Assembly (NCBI GenBank): GCA_039028335.1 | Contig: JBCCIF010000002.1 | Location: forward strand, 1-64,000 | DNA: 64,000 nt | Direction of reading: 5' to 3' | From: JABDKJ01 sp039028335 | Lineage (GTDB): Bacteria; Bacteroidota; Bacteroidia; Flavobacteriales_D; JABDKJ01 | Part shown: one piece after another, positions 15,941-24,501 of the stretch | Numbering within the stretch: position 1 is the first letter of the stretch | Layout: each line of letters starts with the position of its first letter | Translations under genes and position numbers: made by a program | Notes under the pieces: model-generated | Told to the model about the DNA's origin: nothing | What the model saw: the letters and a program-made list of their open reading frames with translations, nothing else | Databases searched by the model: none

Positions 15941-18357
15941 TAAATATCGGGATAGGAATGTGGATCGCTTTCAGACATGATGGCATACGCCCTCTCAAAA
16001 ATATCGCTAATAGAAGGCTTAGAAAAATAATCCCCATCAGAAGAATAGGCAGGGCGGTGATCCTTTGCACTCAAGGTAACCGGCTCAGAATCGAGATGAT
16101 AATATCCTTTTTGTTCGGTTAGTACTTTATCTAAAATATAAGCACTTGCGCCTCCACTAACGTCTTCGTCAACAATCATCAATTTGTTGGTTTTCTCAAG
16201 TGATTGAGCAATGACGTGCTCGCGATCAAAAGGCAGAAGCGTACGCACGTCTATTAATTCGACATCAATATCCATTTCTTCTAAGCGTTTGGCGGCCAGC
16301 TGACAAAGATTGAAAGTAGAGCCATAAGAAACCATGGTAATGTCCTCTCCTTCTCTTATGACCTCTGGCATTCCTAATGCAACAGTAAACTTTCCAAAAT
16401 TAGAAGGCAATGGCTCTTTGGTGCGGTATCCATTCAAGGGTTCAATAATCAACCCTGGATCGTTGCTTTGCAGCAGTGTATTATACATACCCGCTGCTTC
16501 GGTCATATTCCTTGGAACACAAACGTGAATTCCGCGCAATGAATTAATGATCATTCCCATAGGCGATCCGCTGTGCCAAATTCCTTCAAGGCGATGCCCT
16601 CTCGTACGTACGATTAAAGGTGCTATTTGTTGACCATTTGTACGGTAATGAACTGTCGCTAAATCATCGCTCATGATCTGGATAGCGTAGAGCAGATAGT
16701 CCAAATACTGAATTTCCGCAATTGGCCGCATGCCTCGCATAGCCATGCCAATCCCTTGTCCTACTATTGTACATTCACGGATTCCTGTATCCATAACACG
16801 AAGAGATCCGAACATATCTTGCATCCCCTCCATACTTTGATTTACACCTCCAATATGACCCGTATCTTCTCCAAAAGTCGTTAACAAAGGATTGTCATTG
16901 AAAAGTATTTTGAAATTCTCGCGAAGAATTATTCGACCATCCACGTGATCATCTCCCTCTATCAAGGGCTTGAGCTCAGGGATATCCAATGCGCTCTTCG
17001 CATCTGAAAAGAGTTTGGAATTGAATTTCTTGGCATTAATACCTTGTTGATTATTCAACCAGTCTTTTAATTGACTGCGGGAATTGGACTCTTCTCCTCT
17101 GGTCAATACTAAAGCCTCGCGCACGACTTCGAAGGTGTCTTTCTTGAAAGGATTCAAGGTACTCTTTAGGCGCTTAGCATAGGTATTCAACTCTTCTGCA
17201 AATGCACTCTGGCTCGCCATGTTGACGATGTAGGCATGGGCAGTATTGAGTTCATTTTTAATTTCACCTGAAAAAGCCTCCCATGCTTTTTTCTGAGCAG
17301 CCTTAACTTCTTCTTTTATTTCTAATTGAATAGCATCTAATTCCTTCTTCGAAGCGATCTTTTGGCCTTCGAATTCAAAGTCGATTATCCATTGCTTAAA
17401 GTGGGCGACACAATCGAATTCTTCTTCCCATTGCAATCGTTTCTTGCTCTTATAGCGTTCATGCGAACCAGAAGTTGAGTGCCCTTGTGGCTGCGTAACT
17501 TCTTCCACATGAATCAAAACGGGAACATGTTCTTTTCTGCACAGTTCGATTGCTTCTTTATAGGTCTTTATGAGATGAGGATAGTCCCAACCTTTTGTTT
17601 TAAAAATCTCAAATCCAGGATTTTCTTCTGTTCGTTGAAAGCCCGCTAGGGCCTCTGAAATACTTCCTTTAGTAGTCTGAAACTCTTTAGGAACAGAAAT
17701 CCCATATCCATCGTCCCATACGCTCATAGCCACCGGAATCTGCATTACACCAATCGCATTCATGGCTTCCCAAAATGGTCCTTCTGAGGTACTAGCATCT
17801 CCAATCGTTCCAAAAGCCACCTCATTCCCCTTTGAACTGAGATGCTTATATCCATGTAAGGCTTTATTCTTTCTAAAGAGCTTAGACGCCAATCCCAAAC
17901 CAACCAATCTTGGCATCTGACCTCCGGTAGGCGAAATACAGGCGGAAGAATTTTTGCTTTCCATTACATTCAGAAACTCACCGTCATCATCAACATTTCG
18001 AGTGGTGTAATGTCCGCCCATTTGACGTCCTCCTGAATGTGGATCGTGCTTCAAATCTGCATGAGCATAAACACCTGCAAAAAAACTGCTTACATCGAGC
18101 TTGTCTATGGCCATCATGAAGGTTTGATCTCGGTAATAACCCGATCTCCAATCACCCTTTTGAAATTGCTTGGCCATGGCAATTTGTGCCAATTCTTTTC
18201 CATCTCCAAAGATTCCAAATTTCGCCTTTCCTGTGAGCACTTCTTTTCTCCCAAGGAGAGATGCTTCACGGCTTCTACAGGCCAATTTGAAATCATTCAG
18301 AATTTCTTCAATATATTGTTTTATGCTGTCTTCGCGCTTCTTTTCTTTTACGGGCAT
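15940..18357 (-). CDS. Fused alpha/beta 2-oxoacid (branched-chain) dehydrogenase E1 component
   Basis: 805 residues. The N-terminal half (about 1-400) is an E1-alpha: the thiamine diphosphate motif starts GTIGDASTSEGPFWEAMNA (about residue 185) and LIHVEEVTQPQGHSTSGSH follows. The C-terminal half (about 480-805) is an E1-beta with LTTFGEDTGHIGGV, QYLDYLLYA, MVSYGSTF and ELIDVRTLLPFD. Such alpha-beta fusions are common in Bacteroidota. They decarboxylate branched-chain 2-oxoacids or pyruvate and pass acyl groups to an E2 encoded elsewhere. Which oxoacid is used cannot be read here. A TATCTTTG promoter box lies 20 nt upstream. It heads the operon with the S4 gene and murQ. Confidence 0.9.
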   Translation of the reverse strand: MPVKEKKREDSIKQYIEEILNDFKLACRSREASLLGRKEVLTGKAKFGIFGDGKELAQIAMAKQFQKGDWRSGYYRDQTFMMAIDKLDVSSFFAGVYAHADLKHDPHSGGRQMGGHYTTRNVDDDGEFLNVMESKNSSACISPTGGQMPRLVGLGLASKLFRKNKALHGYKHLSSKGNEVAFGTIGDASTSEGPFWEAMNAIGVMQIPVAMSVWDDGYGISVPKEFQTTKGSISEALAGFQRTEENPGFEIFKTKGWDYPHLIKTYKEAIELCRKEHVPVLIHVEEVTQPQGHSTSGSHERYKSKKRLQWEEEFDCVAHFKQWIIDFEFEGQKIASKKELDAIQLEIKEEVKAAQKKAWEAFSGEIKNELNTAHAYIVNMASQSAFAEELNTYAKRLKSTLNPFKKDTFEVVREALVLTRGEESNSRSQLKDWLNNQQGINAKKFNSKLFSDAKSALDIPELKPLIEGDDHVDGRIILRENFKILFNDNPLLTTFGEDTGHIGGVNQSMEGMQDMFGSLRVMDTGIRECTIVGQGIGMAMRGMRPIAEIQYLDYLLYAIQIMSDDLATVHYRTNGQQIAPLIVRTRGHRLEGIWHSGSPMGMIINSLRGIHVCVPRNMTEAAGMYNTLLQSNDPGLIIEPLNGYRTKEPLPSNFGKFTVALGMPEVIREGEDITMVSYGSTFNLCQLAAKRLEEMDIDVELIDVRTLLPFDREHVIAQSLEKTNKLMIVDEDVSGGASAYILDKVLTEQKGYYHLDSEPVTLSAKDHRPAYSSDGDYFSKPSISDIFERAYAIMSESDPHSYPDI

Positions 18358-18377
18358 GGGCTCTTTGAAAGGTGGCG

Positions 18378-18385
18378 CAAAGATA
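18378..18385 (-). promoter_or_regulatory. Putative -7 box TATCTTTG for the E1-S4-murQ operon
   Basis: Exact TAnnTTTG on the minus strand, 20 nt upstream of the ATG at 18357. No clean -33 TTTG at the expected spacing; a TTTG occurs only 7 nt upstream. Confidence 0.45.
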
Positions 18386-18407
18386 CGATTTTCAAATTTT
18401 TAAAATC

Positions 18408-20153
18408 TCATTTTCCTCCGTCCTTTTCTCCACTGCCTTCAGCCCCTTCTTCACCTTCGCCCTCATTAATTCCTTCAGGCGCTAAGTCTTCTACATCCGA
18501 CTCTTGATCTTCAGATTCTTCAATGTCAAACTCTTCTATTTCGAGTTCTTCATCCTCAAATTCACCCGGGTTTACTTCAGGATCCTTTTCTTCTTCACAG
18601 TCCATGCATTCCAATCCTGTCTCGGTCATAATCCAATAATGCCCGATCATGTCCCCATCCCACATATTCAAATTGTTGGGAATATCATGAATAATTCTAC
18701 GCATACTTCTGTCGAGAAAAACACTTTTGCCCACAGGAAGACGGAGAATCAAATCCACTTCCTGATTGCGAATAAGATCACTGCGTTTGAATTCCATATG
18801 CGAATCAAATATGACTTTGTCATTGTTCTGACTCCAATTGTATGTGATGTTCTCAATTCGCTCCTTCGCATCTCTAGAATCAAAGCCATTGCTTGATTTC
18901 CGAATCTGCAATTGAACAATACTGTCTTGTGTGCTCTTGAGAATCGTGAACTCAACATGCCCAAAAGACACGTTCTCTTCGTCTAAACCAATGAGTCCAT
19001 TTCTGCGAAAATTTCTGTACTCTTCTGTATGGGTATTGCTCATCAATTTCAAACTATTCCCATTCCATTCTAAGTCTTCAAATTGCTCGATAGTCTCGCT
19101 GCGTTTATGGAGGGAATTGACTTTTAGTCCAGAGTAAATGGTCAAGCCCATTCCCGTCATGAACATGATTAAGAGACTCCCTCCGATCATTTTTGAATTG
19201 GATTTGATCTTGAAAACCAATTTCAAGCCCAAATAAATGAGCGCTATTAAAGGAGAGAATACGAGCATCACTATACCCAATGTCATGAGTGAAGAGATGC
19301 TCGAATCTCCGATAAACAAGTCCTTAGCATCTTTCAATGAAAATACATTAAGCCCGTTATCGTGCCATGCAAAAACCTCAGGATCAAAAAGCGCGATAGA
19401 AAGAGCGACCAAAGCTATCATCGCCCCGATCAAAAACACGGCTCCAATGATTTTACCGATAAACCTAAATATGGAAAAGAAAATACTCATAATTCCACCA
19501 AAAAACCTGCTAAAGCCATTCTTCACGTTTTGTGCACGCGCAGATCTAGAAGAATGGTTCTCACCCTTTCCCAGCAGAGCGTCAATACCTTCGTCAACTA
19601 CTTTTTTAATGTTTTCTACCGTGACCGGCTCACCATGCATCATAATTTTCTCAGCAGTGGTTTCTGCCTTAGGAATTACAATCCAAAGGATGATATAAGC
19701 TACAAAGCCAAATCCACCAAACACGAAGAGGAGAATCAGGATAATTCTCAACCAAACAGGGTCCCAACCGAAATAATTGGATAAACCTGCACAGACACCA
19801 CCGATTAATTGATTGTCGGGATCGCGAAAAAGTCTTCTTCTCTTTCGACCCTTTTTCGTATAAGTCGTTTCAACGGGTTCTTCGCTATCTTCTCCGATGT
19901 AGTCTTCTGGACGCCCCATTATACGGATCACTTTTTCGACATCATCTGAGTTAATGACTTCTTTGCGGTCATTGATGTTTTCTAAAAACAACTCGCCTAT
20001 TCTTGCTTCGATATCCGCTATCACTTCATCGGCTCCTTCGGAGTTATTGAGGTACTTGCGAATGCGATCGAGATAATTATTCAATTTCTCAAAGGCCTGC
20101 TCTTCAATATTGAAGATTAAACCATTTATATTAACTGATACTGTCTTGTTCAT
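18408..20153 (-). CDS. PspC-domain membrane protein
   Basis: 581 residues. The N-terminal about 90 residues (VNINGLIFNIEEQAFEKLNN, then ADIEARIGELF) form a small helical domain common in Bacteroidota PspC proteins. The PspC domain (about 110-170) reads NQLIGGVCAGLSNYFGWDPV, then a transmembrane hairpin. Further transmembrane helices follow (about 232-255, 292-312, 322-342) and a beta-rich C-terminal region, ending in a long acidic tail of Glu/Asp/Gly. PspC domains in other phyla sense or dampen envelope stress. The gene overlaps padR upstream by 4 nt, giving a padR-linked regulated membrane unit. Confidence 0.8.
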   Translation of the reverse strand: MNKTVSVNINGLIFNIEEQAFEKLNNYLDRIRKYLNNSEGADEVIADIEARIGELFLENINDRKEVINSDDVEKVIRIMGRPEDYIGEDSEEPVETTYTKKGRKRRRLFRDPDNQLIGGVCAGLSNYFGWDPVWLRIILILLFVFGGFGFVAYIILWIVIPKAETTAEKIMMHGEPVTVENIKKVVDEGIDALLGKGENHSSRSARAQNVKNGFSRFFGGIMSIFFSIFRFIGKIIGAVFLIGAMIALVALSIALFDPEVFAWHDNGLNVFSLKDAKDLFIGDSSISSLMTLGIVMLVFSPLIALIYLGLKLVFKIKSNSKMIGGSLLIMFMTGMGLTIYSGLKVNSLHKRSETIEQFEDLEWNGNSLKLMSNTHTEEYRNFRRNGLIGLDEENVSFGHVEFTILKSTQDSIVQLQIRKSSNGFDSRDAKERIENITYNWSQNNDKVIFDSHMEFKRSDLIRNQEVDLILRLPVGKSVFLDRSMRRIIHDIPNNLNMWDGDMIGHYWIMTETGLECMDCEEEKDPEVNPGEFEDEELEIEEFDIEESEDQESDVEDLAPEGINEGEGEEGAEGSGEKDGGK

Positions 20154-20485
20154 CTTTTCAGGGTTTTGGTGGTTTTTTTAACCGCGTTTTCTAATTCTGA
20201 CCATGTCATGTGTAATTCTGATAAAAACTTCTCGCCTTCATCCGTAAGGCGATAATATTTTCTCGGTGGGCCCGATTTAGATTCCTCCCACCTATAGGTA
20301 AGTATTCCCGCATTCTTCAAACGCATCAACAAAGGATAAATGGTACCTTCTACTACAATGAGTTTGGCGTCCTTGAGCTCTTGGAGAATATCCGAAGGAT
20401 AGGCTTCCTGAGCCTGTAAAATGGAAAGAATACAGTATTCCAATACACCCTTTCTCATTTGTGCTTTTGTATTTTCTAATTTCAT
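20150..20485 (-). CDS. PadR-family transcriptional regulator
   Basis: 111 residues. The winged helix is typical: MRKGVLEYCILSILQAQEAY, SDILQELKDAKLIVVEGTIY, LLMRLKNAGILTYRW and SKSGPPRKYYRLTDEG, then a C-terminal dimerising helix. PadR regulators repress neighbouring genes in response to small molecules. The ATGA overlap with the downstream PspC gene suggests that it controls its own operon. Confidence 0.9.
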   Translation of the reverse strand: MKLENTKAQMRKGVLEYCILSILQAQEAYPSDILQELKDAKLIVVEGTIYPLLMRLKNAGILTYRWEESKSGPPRKYYRLTDEGEKFLSELHMTWSELENAVKKTTKTLKR

Positions 20486-20497
20486 TTTTGTCTTTTT

Positions 20498-20734
20498 TTA
20501 ATGAATGACAAAGTCATAATTGGTACTTGGACTTGAATCCATTGCTTCAGTGGACTTTACTTCTTCCGTCTTATCAACCCGCTCAATTAGCCCAGAGATA
20601 TTCGGAACGCGATAGCGTTTCTTTTCGACATTTTGAGCGGCCTCCGGCTTGAACAGCAATCCGAGAAGAACGAGTGCAATAAAACCTGCCGAAGTCCACT
20701 TCAAAAATGTGTATGTGTCTTGATCGTGTCTCAT
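20498..20734 (-). CDS. Small single-pass membrane protein of unknown function
   Basis: About 78 residues from the ATG at 20734. The frame stays open to an earlier start at 20806, but the extension overlaps a promoter-like TATATTTG box, so the shorter form (MRHDQDTYTFLKW) is preferred. One transmembrane helix (about residues 15-30), then a charged, Ser/Pro-rich tail. It lies 12 nt upstream of padR on the same strand and would head the padR-pspC operon. No homologous family recognised. Confidence 0.5.
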   Translation of the reverse strand: MRHDQDTYTFLKWTSAGFIALVLLGLLFKPEAAQNVEKKRYRVPNISGLIERVDKTEEVKSTEAMDSSPSTNYDFVIH

Positions 20735-20752
20735 AATTATTAATTGACTATA

Positions 20753-20760
20753 CAAATATA
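20753..20760 (-). promoter_or_regulatory. Putative -7 box TATATTTG for the small membrane protein-padR-pspC operon
   Basis: Exact TAnnTTTG on the minus strand. It lies 18 nt upstream of the ATG at 20734. This spacing recurs at other genes in the window (17 nt at pckA, panB and the 63249 gene). Confidence 0.45.
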
Positions 20761-20969
20761 TATCTTTTACTTGGTACTTTGCATTACATATTACTATAAT
20801 TTTCAAACAAATGTTGTGTTTGGAGTCCTTTTCGTGACAAACGGTCCAGACTTTGTGTGAAAGGTTTTTAAAAATGTGGATAAGAAAAACAGGCTTATTT
20901 CGTTTAAAGAAAAAGATATATCTACTTTAATCGAATCAACAGTACCTTTTAATTTAACGCAGCACACTA

Positions 20970-21329
20970 ATGATGAAAGCACTGTATTTGTCAGATACTG
21001 ACGCAAGGCGAGCCGCTATTTCTCGTCTATTGGAACAAAAAGATATTGCCTTTGAACGCGTAGATAATGTCACTACCGCATTGCGTACTTTAATGACCTC
21101 TCGTTTTGAACTAATTATAAGCGAATTGAGGCTGAAAGATCTTGACGCCTATGACCTCATTAAATTAATGAGGAAGTTCAATTTGAATCAACCGGTCATT
21201 GTACTAGATGATGAGACAAATGATCTTGAAAGAGCCCTGGTGCAAAACGAAGGTGGTTTCGATCTCGTTAACTCAAAGGATCTGGAAAATTTATCGACTG
21301 CAATTGAAGAAGTATTGATTCTGGCTTAA
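20970..21329 (+). CDS. Stand-alone degenerate response-regulator receiver protein
   Basis: 119 residues (a second ATG follows directly at 20973). It follows the receiver fold: KALYLSDTDARRAAISRLL, then FELIISELRLKDLDAYDL, NQPVIVLDDE and FDLVNSKDL. The phosphoacceptor Asp expected after the third strand is Glu52, the first acidic pair is reduced to Ser8-Asp9, and the switch Thr/Ser is Asp. It is thus probably a receiver that cannot be phosphorylated and may mimic the active state. No output domain. It lies 23 nt upstream of yidD on the same strand. Confidence 0.65.
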   Translation: MMKALYLSDTDARRAAISRLLEQKDIAFERVDNVTTALRTLMTSRFELIISELRLKDLDAYDLIKLMRKFNLNQPVIVLDDETNDLERALVQNEGGFDLVNSKDLENLSTAIEEVLILA

Positions 21330-21352
21330 TATTTCTACCTTCAAGCCTTCGC

Positions 21353-21586
21353 TTGAATCCTTTTCAATACATATTGATTTTCTTTGTGCGTATTTACCAA
21401 AACGTATTATCTCCTTTATTTCCCTCTACCTGTCGCTATCAACCCACTTGCTCAACTTACATGATTGAAGCAATAAGAGAATGGGGAGCTATACGTGGCA
21501 CATGGTTAGGTTTAAAAAGAATTGGAAGATGTCACCCTTGGGGTAATTCTGGGCATGACCCAGTACCGAAAAAAATTAAGGATTAA
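21353..21586 (+). CDS. yidD: Membrane protein insertion efficiency factor
   Basis: 77 residues from a TTG (NPFQYILIFFVRIYQNVLSP). The family signature with four Cys is clear: TCRYQPTCSTYMIEAIREWG and IGRCHPWGNSGHDPVP. YidD is a small amphipathic protein at the inner membrane that helps YidC-dependent insertion. It is usually next to rnpA or yidC; here it is next to a receiver-like protein instead. The 3' end overlaps the convergent DUF58 gene by 4 nt. Confidence 0.9.
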   Translation: MNPFQYILIFFVRIYQNVLSPLFPSTCRYQPTCSTYMIEAIREWGAIRGTWLGLKRIGRCHPWGNSGHDPVPKKIKD

Positions 21587-22518
21587 TAAAGCTTTGTCCT
21601 CTTAGTAAGGTATTCTACCAATACCTTGTTAAATCCTGCGTTGATATCTGCCTCAATAAAATCAATTCGGTATTGTGCACACTTTAACTTAAGTTCAGCG
21701 GTATACTCTTTGATTGCTTTTTGGTAAATCTGCTTGACTTCTTTTGGATGTGCCTTAATTTCTTCATTGGTTTCGAGGTCAACAAACGTATAGGGTCGAT
21801 TTTCCAGATCAAAATCGATTTCCGTCTTTTCATCTCTCACATGAAATAAAATGACTTCGTGTTTGTTGTGTTTCAGATGCTGCAAGGCTGAAAAGAGATC
21901 ATCACTTTTCTCAGAATTGTCAAGCATATCACTAAAAATGCAAATAAGTGATCGCTTAGGAATAGACTCCGCAATAGCATGCAAAGCGTCAACCGTTGCT
22001 GTTTTCTTCTCTTTTGGTCTACCTGGCTCGTCAATTAATTTTTCCAATTCAGAAAATAAATAACGATGATGAACGGTACTGCTTCTCGCATTCGTATGCA
22101 AATCAATTTGCTCATTAAAAAGGGACAGACCCACAGCATCTCGCTGCGTTTTCAGCATTTCAATAATTGCAGCAGCAGCATAAACAGAAAACTTAACCTT
22201 GTTAAATTTATCTGACTTCAAATCGAACTCTTCTGGATAGTACATTGAAGAAGAAGTATCGATGACCAATTGACAACGTAAATTCGTTTCCTCTTCATAT
22301 TTCTTGAGAAACATCTTATCTGTTCGGGCAAAAAGTTTCCAATCCATGTGCTTTGTAGATTCACCTTGATTGTAAATTTTATGCTCTGCAAATTCAACTG
22401 AAAAACCGTGAAAAGGGGATTTATGTAAACCAACGATAAAGCCCTCTACCACTTGTCTTGCAAGAAATTCAAGATGGCTGATTTCCTGAAGTTTCGTTCT
22501 GTCTATGTTAATTGGCAT
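21583..22518 (-). CDS. DUF58 / von Willebrand A-like domain protein
   Basis: 311 residues, no signal peptide. The DUF58 part (about 30-110) has FHGFSVEFAEHKIYNQGEST, HMDWKLFARTDKMFLKKYEE and ETNLRCQLVIDTSSSMYY; the last contains a MIDAS-like D-x-S-x-S motif, which starts the VWA fold. A second half continues VWA (LICIFSDMLDN). In other bacteria such proteins act with MoxR-type AAA ATPases and transglutaminases in an envelope-maturation module. No moxR is visible here, but two transglutaminase-like proteins lie just upstream on the same strand, which fits. Confidence 0.85.
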   Translation of the reverse strand: MPINIDRTKLQEISHLEFLARQVVEGFIVGLHKSPFHGFSVEFAEHKIYNQGESTKHMDWKLFARTDKMFLKKYEEETNLRCQLVIDTSSSMYYPEEFDLKSDKFNKVKFSVYAAAAIIEMLKTQRDAVGLSLFNEQIDLHTNARSSTVHHRYLFSELEKLIDEPGRPKEKKTATVDALHAIAESIPKRSLICIFSDMLDNSEKSDDLFSALQHLKHNKHEVILFHVRDEKTEIDFDLENRPYTFVDLETNEEIKAHPKEVKQIYQKAIKEYTAELKLKCAQYRIDFIEADINAGFNKVLVEYLTKRTKLY

Positions 22519-22557
22519 ATTCTAATTACGATAAAGCTATTGCTCAGATTCAAAAGA

Positions 22558-24501
22558 TCACATCTTTTTAAGAATTATTTTCTCGGTTCTTTTTTGAAGC
22601 GCATTTTCATACATGGTCTTCAAATCGAGATAATCACTAGGCAAAATGATGTCGGCATTTATCTTAAACGCATAATTGATGACTAAATTATTTCCAAAAT
22701 GTTTTGCATCATACATAAAAGATCCTTGATTATCTTTCATCATGTATACTATTGGTTCTGGCATCGATTCAAGCTCAACATCTTCCGGTAAAGTGATAGT
22801 GGAAACATATCTCAGGTCATATTTATATGGAAAAAAAACAGGAAATTCTCTTTCCTCTTTTAAGAATGGATTTTCTTCAATTCCCATATTCAAGTCGCCA
22901 TTGATCAACACCTGATCTCCTATTGATACTATATCCTTTTGAATGGTTTCATTAAAGAGCACATCTATATCACCATCTTTATCGCTCACCCCTATACTTT
23001 CTAAAGCTTCGAATATATCCTCTACTTCTTCTTCAATTTCTTCTTCAGCATCCTCCTCTATCCCACTTTTGCTCAATTTATCTCGATAGCGCTTTGAAGC
23101 ATAGGACCTATACATTTCTTGTCCTTCACCTTCAAAAATATTTTTATCGCTATTGAATGTCAATGTGCTATTCTTGAGATATTTGTATACATTAGGATTC
23201 ACCAGATCTACGACTTGAACATTTTGCATATCCATTAATATACCTGAGAGATTCATTGCTCGCTTGGGTAACATTCCAAAACGGCAGTTTTCATCAGATG
23301 CGTCCAAAACCAAATCCATACCATCCACTGTTACCATGGCCAAAACATAGTTCAATTCCGACAAACTTGGAATGGCAGCATTAAACACTCCTCTATTTCT
23401 ATTTTTTGTTAAAATGGGATACGAGCCAAGACCCGCTTTTTGCAGCAAGCCAATTAAAAGAATATTAAAGTCTGCAACGTTGCCAACCCGCTCTTCAGTG
23501 AATTTCTTCATCCCTTTTTCGGGATAAATACTTGATTCGCCATTCCATGTGAAATTATCTCTGACGTAAGCAAAAATGGTCTCAGCCTTTTCTCGTTGAC
23601 TCTTGCCGCTGCACGAGTCGATTAGATCATTGTGTTGCTTCAAGTTCTTTCTTAAGTGTATTCCAAAGCGGTCTGACGAAGATAAATTGGTGCAAATCGA
23701 ATTCCAATCAGAAGTATAGTCTTTGTGAAAAACCCCTGGAATATTAATCGAATGTAATTCTAATTTGATGTTGCTTCGATAGTCATTTAAGTTCAAAACA
23801 AAGTCATCCTCCTTCATAGGTGGAATGTCCTTAGCATAATAGTGATAGTTATTCTCATTATATCCTTTTTCTTTAATCTCAAGCTCTATTGGAAAAACGC
23901 CTCGAACAATTGGTGTATAGGATGCATACTGATTTAACCGAACCCGATAGCTGCTATAATCGACTGGAACGTCTTTTTGGAAATACCATTTAGGAATCAA
24001 GTAAACGAATGGTGACCGAATCGTATAGTCTACTTCGATAATTGATCCTTGCTTAACCTTAGGCAACGCAAATTTCTTTATCAAATATTTTTTCTCTTCC
24101 TCTTCATAAATTTCTTTTTTATCCATGCCCGAGGCCATTATTTTCCCCGTCTCTGTTAGATTGTAAACTTTGGTTTTAATTTGAATCAGTTTTTCTTTGG
24201 ATCCAGCCTTCCCTATGTATAATGGAATCTCAAAATTGGCATAGTCCAATCCCTTTTCATCATAAATCTTGATCCTTTGGTGAACATTAATATCTACTGT
24301 AAATCCCGCAGCATTCTCATTTAATTTCACATCACAATTAGAGAATATATATTTTGCAGATGCTTGATGAACTGGATGTTCTTTCTCCATTAAATCTTCA
24401 AGTGTAACCTCTTCTATTTCTTGCGAAAAAATCTTTTCTGGCGGCAAAGAGAATAAGGCACTAAGGAGCAGCAGTCTCAAAAATGCAGGGTAAAGTTTCA
24501 T
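22558..24501 (-). CDS. DUF3857/transglutaminase-like protein lacking the catalytic Cys and His
   Basis: 647 residues with a signal peptide (LLLLSALFSLPPEKIFSQ). The DUF3857 domain covers about 50-250, then a transglutaminase-like domain (about 290-410). At the catalytic Cys position the sequence is RVGNVADFN (Val instead of Cys, about residue 340). At the His position it is LNYVLAMVTVDG (Tyr), while the Asp (VLDASDE) is kept. The protein is therefore probably a noncatalytic partner. Its start overlaps the 3' end of the active-looking paralog by 41 nt. The C-terminal 200 residues are beta-rich and unrecognised. Exported, probably periplasmic. Confidence 0.8.
   Translation of the reverse strand: MKLYPAFLRLLLLSALFSLPPEKIFSQEIEEVTLEDLMEKEHPVHQASAKYIFSNCDVKLNENAAGFTVDINVHQRIKIYDEKGLDYANFEIPLYIGKAGSKEKLIQIKTKVYNLTETGKIMASGMDKKEIYEEEEKKYLIKKFALPKVKQGSIIEVDYTIRSPFVYLIPKWYFQKDVPVDYSSYRVRLNQYASYTPIVRGVFPIELEIKEKGYNENNYHYYAKDIPPMKEDDFVLNLNDYRSNIKLELHSINIPGVFHKDYTSDWNSICTNLSSSDRFGIHLRKNLKQHNDLIDSCSGKSQREKAETIFAYVRDNFTWNGESSIYPEKGMKKFTEERVGNVADFNILLIGLLQKAGLGSYPILTKNRNRGVFNAAIPSLSELNYVLAMVTVDGMDLVLDASDENCRFGMLPKRAMNLSGILMDMQNVQVVDLVNPNVYKYLKNSTLTFNSDKNIFEGEGQEMYRSYASKRYRDKLSKSGIEEDAEEEIEEEVEDIFEALESIGVSDKDGDIDVLFNETIQKDIVSIGDQVLINGDLNMGIEENPFLKEEREFPVFFPYKYDLRYVSTITLPEDVELESMPEPIVYMMKDNQGSFMYDAKHFGNNLVINYAFKINADIILPSDYLDLKTMYENALQKRTEKIILKKM

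Noticed and set aside
20803..21006. 67-residue minus-strand frame upstream of the receiver-like gene
   Set aside because: It overlaps the receiver gene's start, with no signal or domain; the region looks like a promoter-containing intergenic gap.
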